Assembly: GCF_003429095.1 (NCBI RefSeq)
Contig: NZ_QVTE01000036.1
Location: forward strand, 1 to 64,000
Length of the DNA stretch: 64,000 nucleotides
Direction: 5' to 3'
Source of the DNA: Peribacillus saganii
Lineage (GTDB): Bacteria > Bacillota > Bacilli > Bacillales > DSM-1321
Part shown: one piece after another, positions 27,187 to 36,996 of the stretch
Numbering within the stretch: position 1 is the first letter of the stretch
Layout of the letters: every line of letters begins with the position of its first letter
Notes under the pieces: generated by a model
What the model saw: only the letters and a program-made list of their open reading frames with translations
Database searches by the model: none
What the model was told of the DNA's origin: nothing
Translations under genes and position numbers: made by a program

Positions 27187-28902
27187 TTACTCTGCGGCAA
27201 CTGAAGTCCACTTGTAGCAGTAATCCGGACCATAATCGTATGCAGCTACATCCTTAACTTTTGTAGCCATAAGCTGTGCGCTGTTACGCTGGTAAATCGG
27301 TGCGATTGCAGCATCTTGCTCAAGAAGGATCTTTTCAGCCTGCAATAATGATTTATAATACTCCTCTGGCTTTCCACCAAGTTGAGTAAGTGAAGTTTTG
27401 ATAAGCTTATCATATTCTGGGTTAGAGTAGCCCATTCTGTTGCTTCCGCCGCCAGTAACAAACAGATCAGAGAATGTCATTGGGTCACGGAAGTCAGGAC
27501 CCCATCCAGCAACTTGCAAATCATAGTCTTGCGCGTTGTCACGCTCTAAGCGGACTGCGAAAGGAACACTTTCAACCTTTAGTGTTAAACCTGGAAGATT
27601 CTTTTCCAATTGGTTCTTGAAGTATTCAGCTGTCTTCTTGGCATTTTCTGTGTCGTCCCCAAGGAAACGCACTTCTAGTTCTTTAATTCCAAGCTCTTTT
27701 AAGCCTTTTTCCCAAGAAGCTTTAGCAGCTTCTGCATCGTACTTAATCAAATCGCCATTAACTTCTCGCCAGTCTTTTCCGCTTACCGGATCAGTAACAA
27801 ATTCTTTTGGCATTTGTCCATTAGCAGGAAGGGAGCCATTGTTCAGTACGCTTGCAACAAATGCTTCTTTATCAAAGCCTTGCGCAATTGCACGACGGAT
27901 ATTTACATTTTGGAATGCTTTGTTACCAGCACTGTCGCCTGTTTGATTCATTTTCAACCAGAAAACTGTCTTTTCCAATTTGTTAACCAGACGGTCATCG
28001 CCTTGGTATTGTTGAACAAGGTCAGAAGAAAGCTTAGCTGTAATATCAACTTCACCAGCTTCAAATGCGTTTACAGCTGAAGCAGGATCTTTTACTGAGT
28101 TGAAAGTCATTTTTGTTAATTTTACTGCATCTATATCCCAGTAGTTTTCGTTCTTTTCAAGAACCCACTCAGTGTCTGATGGGCCATCCCAATCAGTCAT
28201 CACAAACGGTCCATTGTAAAGAAGGTTGTCTTTATTAGTAGCATACGCTTCGCCTTTTTCCTTCACGAACTTTTCGTTGATCGGGTAGAAAGTAGGGAAG
28301 GCGAACAGATCAGCCCAGTATGGGATCGGCTGTTCGAAAGTCACTTCCAATGTCTTGTCATCTTTCGCAACTACACCTAAAGATTTAACATCGTAAGGTT
28401 TTGGCGGTTCAGCAGAAGCTGCATCAGTGATTGCCTGTGCACCTTTAATTTTTCCACTCATCATGTACGGGCCATATGGAGAAGCGGTTTTAGGATCGAT
28501 CGCACGCTGCCATGCATACACGAAATCATGTGCAGTGATTGGGTCACCATTAGACCACTTAGCATCTCTTATTTTAAAAGTATATACAGTTTGGTCATCG
28601 CTGATAGTTGGTTCGCCATCAGAAAGCGCAGGAACTGGCTTATTGTCTTGGTCAAGACGGTATAAACCTTCACCTACATTGTTTATGTAAGTGAAACTTG
28701 TAGATCCTTCAGCCAATGAAGTATCCATTGTTGGAATTTCAGATTGATCAAAGGCTTTGATTTCCTGAGCCACATCGCCAGCATTTCCACCTTTGCCGTT
28801 ACCCTCATCCGTTTTACTAGACTTATCACCGCTGCATGCAGCAAGAAATAAGCTGAAAACAAGTGTGAGAATTAAAAGCAAAGAAAATTTTGACTTTTTC
28901 AA
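27187..28902 (-). CDS. oppA: Oligopeptide-binding lipoprotein OppA
   Basis: Extracytoplasmic peptide receptor anchored by lipidation. The 571-aa protein has a lipoprotein signal with lipobox LAAC (Cys23) and the SBP family 5 (SBP_bac_5) fold: KIRDAKWSNGDPITAHDFVYAWQRAIDPK near the N-terminus and VNIRRAIAQGFDKEAF in the middle. The TTG at 28902 follows AAGGGGTG. It is the first gene of oppABCDF. A TATAAT -10 and a CodY-like box lie just upstream. Confidence 0.95.
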   Translation of the reverse strand: MKKSKFSLLLILTLVFSLFLAACSGDKSSKTDEGNGKGGNAGDVAQEIKAFDQSEIPTMDTSLAEGSTSFTYINNVGEGLYRLDQDNKPVPALSDGEPTISDDQTVYTFKIRDAKWSNGDPITAHDFVYAWQRAIDPKTASPYGPYMMSGKIKGAQAITDAASAEPPKPYDVKSLGVVAKDDKTLEVTFEQPIPYWADLFAFPTFYPINEKFVKEKGEAYATNKDNLLYNGPFVMTDWDGPSDTEWVLEKNENYWDIDAVKLTKMTFNSVKDPASAVNAFEAGEVDITAKLSSDLVQQYQGDDRLVNKLEKTVFWLKMNQTGDSAGNKAFQNVNIRRAIAQGFDKEAFVASVLNNGSLPANGQMPKEFVTDPVSGKDWREVNGDLIKYDAEAAKASWEKGLKELGIKELEVRFLGDDTENAKKTAEYFKNQLEKNLPGLTLKVESVPFAVRLERDNAQDYDLQVAGWGPDFRDPMTFSDLFVTGGGSNRMGYSNPEYDKLIKTSLTQLGGKPEEYYKSLLQAEKILLEQDAAIAPIYQRNSAQLMATKVKDVAAYDYGPDYCYKWTSVAAE

Positions 28903-28946
28903 ATTCAGACACCCCTTCTTTGTTTTAAAAAATTACTACAAGGACT

Positions 28947-28969
28947 ATTATACAAGTTTTCAGATATTT
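28947..28969 (-). promoter_or_regulatory. oppA promoter -10 with an overlapping CodY-like box
   Basis: TATAAT on the minus strand at 28947-28952. AAATATCTGAAAACT at 28955-28969 matches the CodY consensus AATTTTCWGAAAATT at 12 of 15 positions and would cover the -35 region. The remaining gap to 29293 is very AT-rich, with no gene seen. Confidence 0.4.
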
Positions 28970-29293
28970 GTATATAAACTTTTTTAAAAAAATTTACATA
29001 CCTGTAACGAAATCCTGTTATTACAATTAAAAAAATTTTGTTTTTTTTACAAAAGATCCTTTCATTTCAAGTATTTCACGCTTTAAGGCGTTACAGTCCT
29101 AATCAAATATTTACCAATCCGAAATAGCGAATGGGCAAAATATCACTACGCTATATTCCACTAAATTCCAGTCGATTCCTATTCTTATATAGCATATGAA
29201 GGGCGGGACTGTATTTTCTCTATTTTTTTCTGTATACTACTTTTCATAATAGCAAAAGATGTCAAAAATTATCAATAAGAGAGGTTTTCCATA

Positions 29294-29647
29294 TTGATAA
29301 AAGTCACAGCATGGACAGGGATATGGATTGTTGTAGCAATAACTGCTTCACTAATTCTATACAAAAGTATTTCCCTTATACATTTCATCGATATTATGTT
29401 TTACATCTCAGGGGCTTTGCTGATGTTCTCCCTTTTAACGATGGTAGTTCGAAAAGGTTTCTTTGATACCATGTTTTATAGCTTTAGGAAGGTTTTCGGT
29501 CCGCAAAAAATAGGCGGTAATTTAGAAGAGGAAGAAATCCCTCTTCTGTCTAACTTAATAGGATTCGAATACTTACGGACGTTCATGGTGGGATTAGCGC
29601 TTTTGGCCGTCATGCTGGCGGCCTTGTTCATTTATTACTTACGATAG
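29294..29647 (+). CDS. DUF3899-type membrane protein
   Basis: A 117-aa protein with three predicted transmembrane helices (about 7-24, 31-52, 92-114) and a charged cytoplasmic loop (RKVFGPQKIGGNLEEEEIP). The size, topology and location before trpS fit the DUF3899 family as I recall it; no function is known. The TTG at 29294 follows AGAGAGG. It is divergent from oppA. Confidence 0.6.
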   Translation: MIKVTAWTGIWIVVAITASLILYKSISLIHFIDIMFYISGALLMFSLLTMVVRKGFFDTMFYSFRKVFGPQKIGGNLEEEEIPLLSNLIGFEYLRTFMVGLALLAVMLAALFIYYLR

Positions 29648-29772
29648 AAACGGGAGAAATGTAAATGGCTGTTTGAAAAAATAATTAGCAGTGGAGCCTC
29701 CATTCATTTATTATTAAAATGATATGGACGCGTAATGAATTTCATATGAACGCATTGGAGTGTGACTTGTAG

Positions 29773-30759
<987 letters not shown>

Positions 30760-30769
30760 TAAACAGAAC

Positions 30770-30938
30770 AAAAGCGCAAGCGCACTGGTTAGCCCCGACA
30801 GAGTTGTGACGGCTTTTGGTCACAATACAGCATAAGCCAATCGCTTTTTGCCCTTCCAAAGCGATTGGCTTATGACCAGGGTTGTGACAGCCTTTAGTCA
30901 CAACATTCGAGGGTGGGCGCTGGCGCTAGAGATAGACA
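30770..30938 (+). repeat. Dispersed modular repeat, copy 3
   Basis: Left end AAAAGCGCAAGCGC, right end GGGCGCTGGCGCTAGA. The interior differs from copy 1: it has GTTGTGAC/GTCACAAC arms around a long hairpin ATAAGCCAATCGCTTT/AAAGCGATTGGCTTAT. It starts 11 bases after trpS. Confidence 0.85.
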
Positions 30939-30994
30939 CAGTTACTTTCGTGATCCACAATTCTTACCTTTTTATAAGTTCCTATTAAAAGCGT

Positions 30995-31028
30995 AAAAGG
31001 AATGAGGCTCCGGCCCCATTCCTTTTTT
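30995..31028 (+). terminator. Terminator downstream of trpS
   Basis: GGAATG/CATTCC with inner GGC/GCC, followed by T6, beyond the repeat copy. Confidence 0.8.
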
Positions 31029-31245
31029 GTGTTTACTGGCTGTACTTAATCGGCTTGGGTGATAATTTTTCGAGTCAGCTCTGATCGTGATACTTTTCTA
31101 TTCCAATTTATTAGTCTGAAATACTGAATTATTTGTACAAATCCTTTTTTTGTCCAAAACAGAGGATAGTTTTCATTTTATGCAGCTAAATTGAAAAGGG
31201 CCGACTTTATCGTGCCCGCTCTAAATTCTGTATCCTTGCTAAATG

Positions 31246-31283
31246 GGAAAAGGAGTGTCCACTAAGTGACTAGTGGGCACCCC
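31246..31283 (-). terminator. Terminator of yjbA
   Basis: Minus-strand stem GGGGTGCCCACTA/TAGTGGACACTCC (one mismatch) then TTTTCCC. Confidence 0.65.
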
Positions 31284-31340
31284 CCTTCTGAGTAAAATCC
31301 ATAAGGTTGACTTTCAATTTACTTATTCCTTTTATGTCAG

Positions 31341-32099
31341 TTAAAGTGTGGAAGTACTGTCCCCAACTTCCATTTCCCACAGCTTTTCAAAAAATGGCTG
31401 CCCTTTCACAAGGTTTTCACAAAGCTGAATATGTTTACCTGACCATCCTTCTTTTGCTTTCTCGTAAAGTTCTTTCCAAGCCTGTTCGAAGTCAAGGTCT
31501 TGAATATAAGCATATTTTTCTGGTGCCCATTCAGTGTACCAATAACGGATTTCGGCTGTGTTTTTTGACGTAAACAGTCCATCGAGCGCCATAAAAAGGA
31601 GCTGCTTTAATTGGCGTTCCTTACGCGTTAATCCGTTCATTAATTCCGGTGATGGCGATAAAATGTGATATTCTTTTTCGGTTGAAGAGTCTTCAGAGAA
31701 TTCATAGTCAGCCAGAGGATGGTTTTCGACCATTTCATATACCAGTTGTTCCTGCCGCGGGATAAGCCTGCTTTTGCGGATAGGGATATGATAACCAATA
31801 GTATCCACTGCCAATATACCGACACCGTCTGTAATGACAAAGCAATAATCCAATTGGGTCCGTTCATGATTTTTTCTGGAATATGCCTTTTGAAAAACGT
31901 CATTCAGGAGCTTTTCCGGCAATTCAAGCAAATCGTTTTCAATGTAATGAAATAAAGGAGATGAAACGTATAGTAGCGGCACCTGGTCGAGCAGTTCAAT
32001 ACCATCTTCCTTTCTCCATTCATGAAAGTGGCATACATTGTAACCATTTTCTTCTCCCTCGAACCAATTCACCCAGACATCATGGAGATATAGCATCAT
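31341..32099 (-). CDS. yjbA: YjbA family protein (UPF0736)
   Basis: A 252-aa soluble, acidic and aromatic-rich protein beginning [20 protein letters not shown], characteristic of the UPF0736/YjbA family. No catalytic motif is recognised. Two adjacent ATGs (32099, 32096) follow GAGGGG; either may be used. It sits beside trpS as in B. subtilis. Function unknown. Confidence 0.8.
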   Translation of the reverse strand: MMLYLHDVWVNWFEGEENGYNVCHFHEWRKEDGIELLDQVPLLYVSSPLFHYIENDLLELPEKLLNDVFQKAYSRKNHERTQLDYCFVITDGVGILAVDTIGYHIPIRKSRLIPRQEQLVYEMVENHPLADYEFSEDSSTEKEYHILSPSPELMNGLTRKERQLKQLLFMALDGLFTSKNTAEIRYWYTEWAPEKYAYIQDLDFEQAWKELYEKAKEGWSGKHIQLCENLVKGQPFFEKLWEMEVGDSTSTL

Positions 32100-32107
32100 T
32101 TAACCCC

Positions 32108-32185
32108 TCACTTACATATAACTGTTTGTCCATCAGTATAGGCAGGACAGGCTGATTTTATTCCTGTATTTACTAATTCCGACAT
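32108..32185 (-). CDS. Possible 25-aa peptide upstream of yjbA
   Basis: ATG at 32185 preceded by GCAGGAG with 8-base spacing; the product starts MSELVNTGIKSACPAYTDGQ and ends VICK, with two cysteines. It stops 9 bases before yjbA. The frame extends upstream to a GTG at 32293 without a ribosome site. It could be a leader peptide, a small protein, or chance. Confidence 0.25.
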   Translation of the reverse strand: MSELVNTGIKSACPAYTDGQTVICK

Positions 32186-32385
32186 ATTTAATACTCCTGC
32201 CTTCTTTTCTTGGCCATATGGAACTAAAGAGGATTTCACTATGCATCCGGTCGAATCTCTAACCACTGGATTTTGCTTCCCGCTCACATACACTATATGA
32301 ATTAGAGCTCAAAATATGTGACTTGCACAGGTTTGAAGGAACTTTTCCGCTAGCTTTTCATTTGTTGTTGGGCCAGTGAATATTA

Positions 32386-33165
32386 CTACGTATTGTGCTG
32401 ATTAAAATTCTTTAAGTAAACTTCTGCCAAGGTTTGAAACGAATCAAGCCCCTTTATTTCCTTACAACTGTTTACAATCCTATATCCGGTACAGTATCCA
32501 AGCATAAAAGGTTTTCCGTTCGCACCATAAAGAAGTTCGTCATGCATTGAGTCATTTTTTTTGATGTTAATATGATCTTTCAAATATCTCTCATATAGTT
32601 TCCGAACTGTTCTGTCACTGTATAATGAAGTCCATCTGGCCAAATATGCCGGACCAACATAGGTTTCTACAGCTTGCTCAGCAAGGCCTTCCAATACCAT
32701 AGCATCGAGTAGCGTAAAATCCTCTTCCCTCTTTTTAGATTTGTTCAACCGGCAAACATGGTGATATTCATGGACGAAAAGGGCTTCAAGCTCTTTTTCC
32801 GGAATTCCCGGATTTATAAATAAGAATAGTTTATCCTTAAAGGCTAATCCGGATTTATCTTCAGTTCTTCTGCTAAATAACCCTTTGGGCTGCAATGGGA
32901 AAATAAAAACAGGTACATCTGGCCCTTTCCATTTTTCCTGGTAAGATTTAAGGTATTCGCTTATTTTTCCCCAAACATTCTTTTTCAGCAGACCTTCCAG
33001 CCGACTTTTTATCCCGTATCCCTCAATATACATTCCATAATTTCGTAAATATGCATAAAGTCTTCGAGGGTTTTCCTCATTAAGCAGCTCCCGAAAATGG
33101 CCACAGACCTCCTCTTGGGTAACAACTTCTTTTTTCAGCCACTCAAAAGTGTTAATGACAGCCAT
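32386..33165 (-). CDS. yjaZ: DUF2268 putative zinc protease YjaZ
   Basis: A 259-aa protein with the zinc-binding HEYHH motif (in LFVHEYHHVCRLNK, about residue 137) and downstream EGLAEQAVETYVGP, where a glutamate is the likely third ligand. This pattern is typical of DUF2268 predicted Zn-dependent proteases. The ATG at 33165 follows GAGGTG. Position next to fabF is as in B. subtilis yjaZ. Substrate unknown. Confidence 0.82.
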   Translation of the reverse strand: MAVINTFEWLKKEVVTQEEVCGHFRELLNEENPRRLYAYLRNYGMYIEGYGIKSRLEGLLKKNVWGKISEYLKSYQEKWKGPDVPVFIFPLQPKGLFSRRTEDKSGLAFKDKLFLFINPGIPEKELEALFVHEYHHVCRLNKSKKREEDFTLLDAMVLEGLAEQAVETYVGPAYLARWTSLYSDRTVRKLYERYLKDHINIKKNDSMHDELLYGANGKPFMLGYCTGYRIVNSCKEIKGLDSFQTLAEVYLKNFNQHNT

Positions 33166-33269
33166 TTCAAACACCTCATTTTAGTAAGTGGTCTATTATA
33201 TGCGCATTGGGAAATAAAGGGCTTCAAAAATGAACATTTTGAGTATTTTTTTTCGTCCATAACCTGGAT

Positions 33270-33550
33270 AAAAGCGAGCGCCCTGGCACAAGGAACGCCG
33301 AGTAAAGTCTGGCACATCCTCACAAAGCTGCCGCTTTGTTTCGTGTGATGTATCGCTGCCGAAGCGTTCCTTGTACTGTGCCAAACGCCGATGCCAGCAC
33401 ATCCGTACAGAGGAAGAACGGATATAATCGCGACGTCCTCCCAAAGCTACCGCTTTTTTCATGGGATGTATCACAGTCGAAGTGTTCATTGTCATGCCAT
33501 CGGGCTTTATTTTACTCGTAATAAAAGTTGCTGCACTCAGGAGCTTGTGA
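33270..33550 (+). repeat. Dispersed modular repeat, copy 4, with internal duplication
   Basis: Starts AAAAGCGAGCGCCCTGG. It carries two copies, about 120 bp apart, of the module CAAAGCTGCCGCTTTGTTTC ... GATGTATCGC (33315-33383 and 33437-33500), separated by GAGGAAGAACGG, then TTTTACTCGTAATAAAAGTTGCTG. It fills most of the 490-bp yjaZ-fabF gap. Confidence 0.8.
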
Positions 33551-33604
33551 AGACACTCTCTTTTTTCAAAAACTATTACCTTCTTATATATTTACTTCCA
33601 TAGT

Positions 33605-33643
33605 AAAAAAGCCTTACCGCTCCAGCAAGGGAGTGATAAGGCT
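33605..33643 (-). terminator. Terminator of fabH-fabF
   Basis: Stem AGCCTTA/TAAGGCT with inner CTCC/GGAG and a T6 run on the minus strand. Confidence 0.85.
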
Positions 33644-33659
33644 AATTTGAGAAAATCAT

Positions 33660-34898
33660 TTACTCATATTTTTTAAAAACAATTGTGGCATTATGGCCGC
33701 CAAAACCAAGCGAATTGCTCATTGCCCCTGTAATTTCCTTTTTGCGTGCTTCGTTCGCAACATAATCAAGATCACAATCGGGATCTGCTTCTCTTAAATT
33801 AATAGTTGGAGGCATGATGCCATCCCGCATCGCCTGTAGCGTAAAGATAGCCTCGACTCCGCCGGCTGCTCCAAGCAGGTGTCCTGTCATTGATTTCGTC
33901 GAACTCATACCAATATTATAGGCATGATCGCCAAACACTTTTTTCACTGCAAGTGTTTCAAATTTATCGTTATAAGGCGTGCTAGTTCCATGTGCATTGA
34001 CATATTGAATGTCTTCAGGTTTCATTCCCGCATCATTTAAAGCCATTGCCATTGCTCTCGCTCCGCCTTCACCTTCTGGCGCTGGAGCTGTGATATGATA
34101 AGCATCCCCGGTTGCACCGTAGCCAACGATTTCGGCATAGATTTTAGCTCCCCGATTTAATGCATGTTCAAGCTCCTCAAGCACAACGATACCAGCGCCC
34201 TCCCCGATTACAAAACCATCCCGGTTCTTATCAAACGGACGGCTTGCCGTTTCAGGATCCGGATTTGTTGAAAGGGCTGTATTTGCACAGAATCCGGCTA
34301 CAGACATTTTAGTAATGGGGGCTTCGGCACCGCCGCTCACCATGACATCTGCATCTCCCCGCTGGATGACTTTAAATGCATCACCAATTGAGTTTGTACC
34401 AGTAGCACATGCTGTGACCGTACAGGAATTAACTCCGCGTGCTCCCAGCATGATCGATACCTGGCCCGTTGCCATATCAGGGATGATCATCGGCACAAAG
34501 AAAGGGCTTACCCGCTTATAACCGCGGTTCAAGAAGATTTCATACTGGTTTTCAAACGTTTCCATCCCGCCAATCCCGGAACCGATCCAAACCCCTATCC
34601 GATCCGAATTCTCATCGGTAATTTCGAGATTCGCATCCTTGACAGCCATCATGGAAGCAGCCACTGCATAATGCGTGAACCGGTCCATTTTACGGGCATC
34701 CTTCCGGTCAATATACTTTTCTACATCGAAGTCTTTAAGCTCCGCTGCCACTTTTGCAGGATATTCATCCTTATTAAGCCTTGTAAGCGGCCCGACGCCT
34801 GATTTACCTTCAATAATGGCGGCCCATGTTGTCTCCGCATCATTTCCCAAAGGAGTAACTGACCCTATCCCTGTAACTACTACTCGACGGTTATTCAT
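33660..34898 (-). CDS. fabF: 3-oxoacyl-ACP synthase II FabF
   Basis: Elongating condensing enzyme of type II fatty-acid synthesis. The 412-aa thiolase-fold protein has nucleophile Cys164 in [10 protein letters not shown] and the two catalytic histidines in VNAHGTSTP (about 304) and [12 protein letters not shown] (about 340). It lies 43 bases after fabH and is cotranscribed with it under a FapR-type operator. Confidence 0.97.
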   Translation of the reverse strand: MNNRRVVVTGIGSVTPLGNDAETTWAAIIEGKSGVGPLTRLNKDEYPAKVAAELKDFDVEKYIDRKDARKMDRFTHYAVAASMMAVKDANLEITDENSDRIGVWIGSGIGGMETFENQYEIFLNRGYKRVSPFFVPMIIPDMATGQVSIMLGARGVNSCTVTACATGTNSIGDAFKVIQRGDADVMVSGGAEAPITKMSVAGFCANTALSTNPDPETASRPFDKNRDGFVIGEGAGIVVLEELEHALNRGAKIYAEIVGYGATGDAYHITAPAPEGEGGARAMAMALNDAGMKPEDIQYVNAHGTSTPYNDKFETLAVKKVFGDHAYNIGMSSTKSMTGHLLGAAGGVEAIFTLQAMRDGIMPPTINLREADPDCDLDYVANEARKKEITGAMSNSLGFGGHNATIVFKKYE

Positions 34899-34941
34899 TT
34901 ATTCCCTTCTTCCTTTCGTATGCTGAATTTTTGCGAAATCA

Positions 34942-35874
34942 TTATTTACCCCATCTAAGTGCGATTGAACCCCAAACCAGGCCTGCCCCGAAGCCAACCA
35001 TAACAATCAAATCATTATCTTTAATCTTGCCCGCTTCCAATTCTTCTACAATAGAAATTGGAATGGACGCTGCTGAAGTGTTTCCATATTTATGGACTGT
35101 TTTAGACATTTTTTCAACTGGCAGCTCCAGACGCTCCCTGGATGCTTCCATTATCCGGATATTTGCCTGATGTGGAATAAGCATATCCACGTCTTCTTTC
35201 TTAAGTCCTGCTTTTTCAAGCACATTAACGCAAGACTCCCCCATTTGACGGACAGCAAATTTAAAAACCTCTCTGCCGTTCATCTTCAGGTGATCCTTAA
35301 AATATAAATGGCCACCGCCTGATCCATCAGATCCAAGCTCAAAGGAAAGAATCCCTTTACCATCTGAAACCGGGCCCATTATAGCTGCACCCGCCCCATC
35401 ACCAAACAGGACGGCAGTATTGCGGTCATTCCAATCAGTGATTTTGGAAAGTTTCTCTACTCCAATGATCAGGACAGTTTTGTAAGCGCCCGACTGGATA
35501 AACTGTCCTGCCGTTATCATACCATACATAAAACCGGCACACGCTGCGCTTAAGTCCATGGCAGCTGCTTTTTTGGCACCAAGTTTATCCTGCAGCACGC
35601 AAGCCACTGAAGGAAATGGCTGATCAGGCGTTACAGTAGAGACCAGAATCATATCAATATCTTCTGGATTGATTTTAGCATTTTCAATCGCCTTCAAAGC
35701 AGCTTGGTAGGCCATCTCGGATGTATCCATATCGTCGCCAGCAATTCGGCGTTCTTCAATTCCGGTCCGTGTTCTAATCCATTCATCCGAAGTGTCCAAT
35801 ACTTTCTCCAGATCTGCATTGGTCACAATATTCTCGGGCAAACAGCGGCCCATGCCCCAAATCCCAGCATTCAT
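34942..35874 (-). CDS. fabH: 3-oxoacyl-ACP synthase III FabH
   Basis: Initiates fatty-acid chains by condensing acyl-CoA primers, branched ones in bacilli, with malonyl-ACP. The 310-aa protein has Cys112 (AACAGF), His in IPHQANIRI (about 237) and Asn in [10 protein letters not shown] (about 267), the C-H-N triad. It is the first gene of fabH-fabF and corresponds to B. subtilis fabHA by position. Confidence 0.97.
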   Translation of the reverse strand: MNAGIWGMGRCLPENIVTNADLEKVLDTSDEWIRTRTGIEERRIAGDDMDTSEMAYQAALKAIENAKINPEDIDMILVSTVTPDQPFPSVACVLQDKLGAKKAAAMDLSAACAGFMYGMITAGQFIQSGAYKTVLIIGVEKLSKITDWNDRNTAVLFGDGAGAAIMGPVSDGKGILSFELGSDGSGGGHLYFKDHLKMNGREVFKFAVRQMGESCVNVLEKAGLKKEDVDMLIPHQANIRIMEASRERLELPVEKMSKTVHKYGNTSAASIPISIVEELEAGKIKDNDLIVMVGFGAGLVWGSIALRWGK

Positions 35875-35935
35875 ACTCAGGCAACCCCTTTATTGTTAAT
35901 ATAAAATTCTATTCCAAAGATATTATTATCAATTA

Positions 35936-35952
35936 TTATGACTTGGTACTAA
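35936..35952 (-). promoter_or_regulatory. FapR operator of fabH-fabF
   Basis: The minus strand reads TTAGTACCAAGTCATAA, close to the FapR consensus and to the fabI operator at 3684. It lies 62 bases before fabH. Confidence 0.8.
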
Positions 35953-36073
35953 TTTTACCTAAATTTATTCTTTGATGCAACTCATTAATCTGACAAGAGC
36001 GGAGAGACAAGTGTCCATTCATCTTCATCCCTAGTGTCATATTCTATTAAAAAAGTTTTGGAGTGTGGAAAAA

Positions 36074-36301
36074 ATGTTATTCAAGGACAGGAATGAAAAA
36101 AGGCATCAAGACCGGCTGTCGCAAATGATGTTTGGCACCAGAAGACAAATGAAAAAAGAATCAGATATCCAAAGTTTAATAGCTAATGTGGATTACATGG
36201 AACTAATGGAGCATGTTGATACAATTATGAAATCCTATTCGGAATTTAAGCCCTTCATTAACAAGATCAACCCGATGATTGGTCGTTTTCTTAAAAAATA
36301 A
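36074..36301 (+). CDS. Small helical protein at the yjzB position
   Basis: A 75-aa, basic, Met-rich soluble protein (MLFKDRNEKRHQDRLSQMM ... MIGRFLKK) with no motif that I know. The ATG at 36074 has GGAG 10 bases upstream; the GTG at 36065 is too close to it. Divergent from fabH and followed by a strong terminator. B. subtilis has the small gene yjzB here; I cannot confirm homology. Confidence 0.6.
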   Translation: MLFKDRNEKRHQDRLSQMMFGTRRQMKKESDIQSLIANVDYMELMEHVDTIMKSYSEFKPFINKINPMIGRFLKK

Positions 36302-36346
36302 TCCGACTTTGACATTAAGACCTTTATATTTTTCTTTTCTTAATCT

Positions 36347-36388
36347 AAAAAAAACTTGCCATGCTGGCTGCAATGGCAAGTTTTTTTT
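36347..36388 (+). terminator. Terminator of the yjzB-position gene
   Basis: Stem AAAAAACTTGCCAT/ATGGCAAGTTTTTT ending in T8. Confidence 0.92.
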
Positions 36389-36415
36389 AAGTATAACTAT
36401 TTTAACAAGTAGAGG

Positions 36416-36631
36416 TGTCTAGCTACAGCGCCCAGCCCCTCGAATGTTGTGACCAAAGGCCGTCACAACCCTGATCATAAGCCAATCACTTCGGAAGGCA
36501 AAAAGCGCCTTCTGTCAGCGTTTGTCTTATGCTTGTCAGAGGCCCACAGGATGTGGGTCAGAACGGCGAAGACATGCGGACGTGGCGAATTTAGTCGTTC
36601 TTCCTCTAAAACCGGGCGCTTTCGCTTTTCT
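36416..36631 (-). repeat. Dispersed modular repeat, copy 5a (tandem pair, long unit)
   Basis: Starts TGTCTAGCTACAGCGCCC and ends GGGCGCTTTCGCTTTTCT. The first 125 bases match copy 5b with two mismatches; an extra segment (about 36541-36612) with CCCACAGGATGTGGG is absent from 5b but related to modules at 40.2 kb. The element is reversed relative to copy 1. Confidence 0.92.
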
Positions 36632-36635
36632 ATGG

Positions 36636-36786
36636 TGTCTAGCTACAGCGCCCAGCCCCTCGAATGTTGTGACCAAAGGCCGTCACAACCCTGATCATAA
36701 GCCAAGCACTTCGGAAGGCAAAAAGCGCCTTCTGTCAGCGCTTGTCTTATGCTTGTCAGGGCTGATCAGGGCGCTTTCGCTTTTCT
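36636..36786 (-). repeat. Dispersed modular repeat, copy 5b (tandem pair, short unit)
   Basis: Same ends as 5a, 151 bp, direct orientation, 4 bases after 5a and ending 3 bases before the comZ stop. The pair defines both ends of the element clearly. Confidence 0.92.
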
Positions 36787-36789
36787 TTT

Positions 36790-36981
36790 TTATTCATTTT
36801 CTTTTAATGCGTCCTCTTTTCCTAGCTCATAAGCCTCGGTCATTACTTTTTGGAAAAGCTCCAGGAAGGGCTGCATCATCTCCATCGAAAATTCGATGCC
36901 TGCTTCGTCCATTTTTGCTTTTGCTTCAGGAAAATACTTCATTGCAATCGTCATAAACTCCATCATTTTATCCTGGTTCAT
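36790..36981 (-). CDS. comZ: Competence regulator ComZ
   Basis: A 63-aa helical protein (MNQDKMMEFMTIAMKYFPEA ... KEDALKENE) matching ComZ, which lowers comG operon expression in B. subtilis. It follows med by 15 bases, as in the med-comZ operon. The 3' end abuts a dispersed repeat, leaving no conventional terminator, so transcripts probably run into the repeat hairpins. Confidence 0.88.
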   Translation of the reverse strand: MNQDKMMEFMTIAMKYFPEAKAKMDEAGIEFSMEMMQPFLELFQKVMTEAYELGKEDALKENE

Positions 36982-36996
36982 AGATATCGCTCCTCT

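Noticed and set aside
36449-36956. Plus-strand ORFs of 81 and 144 codons over the tandem repeats and comZ
   Set aside because: They arise from translating repeat hairpins and the reverse of comZ; no ribosome site and no coding character.
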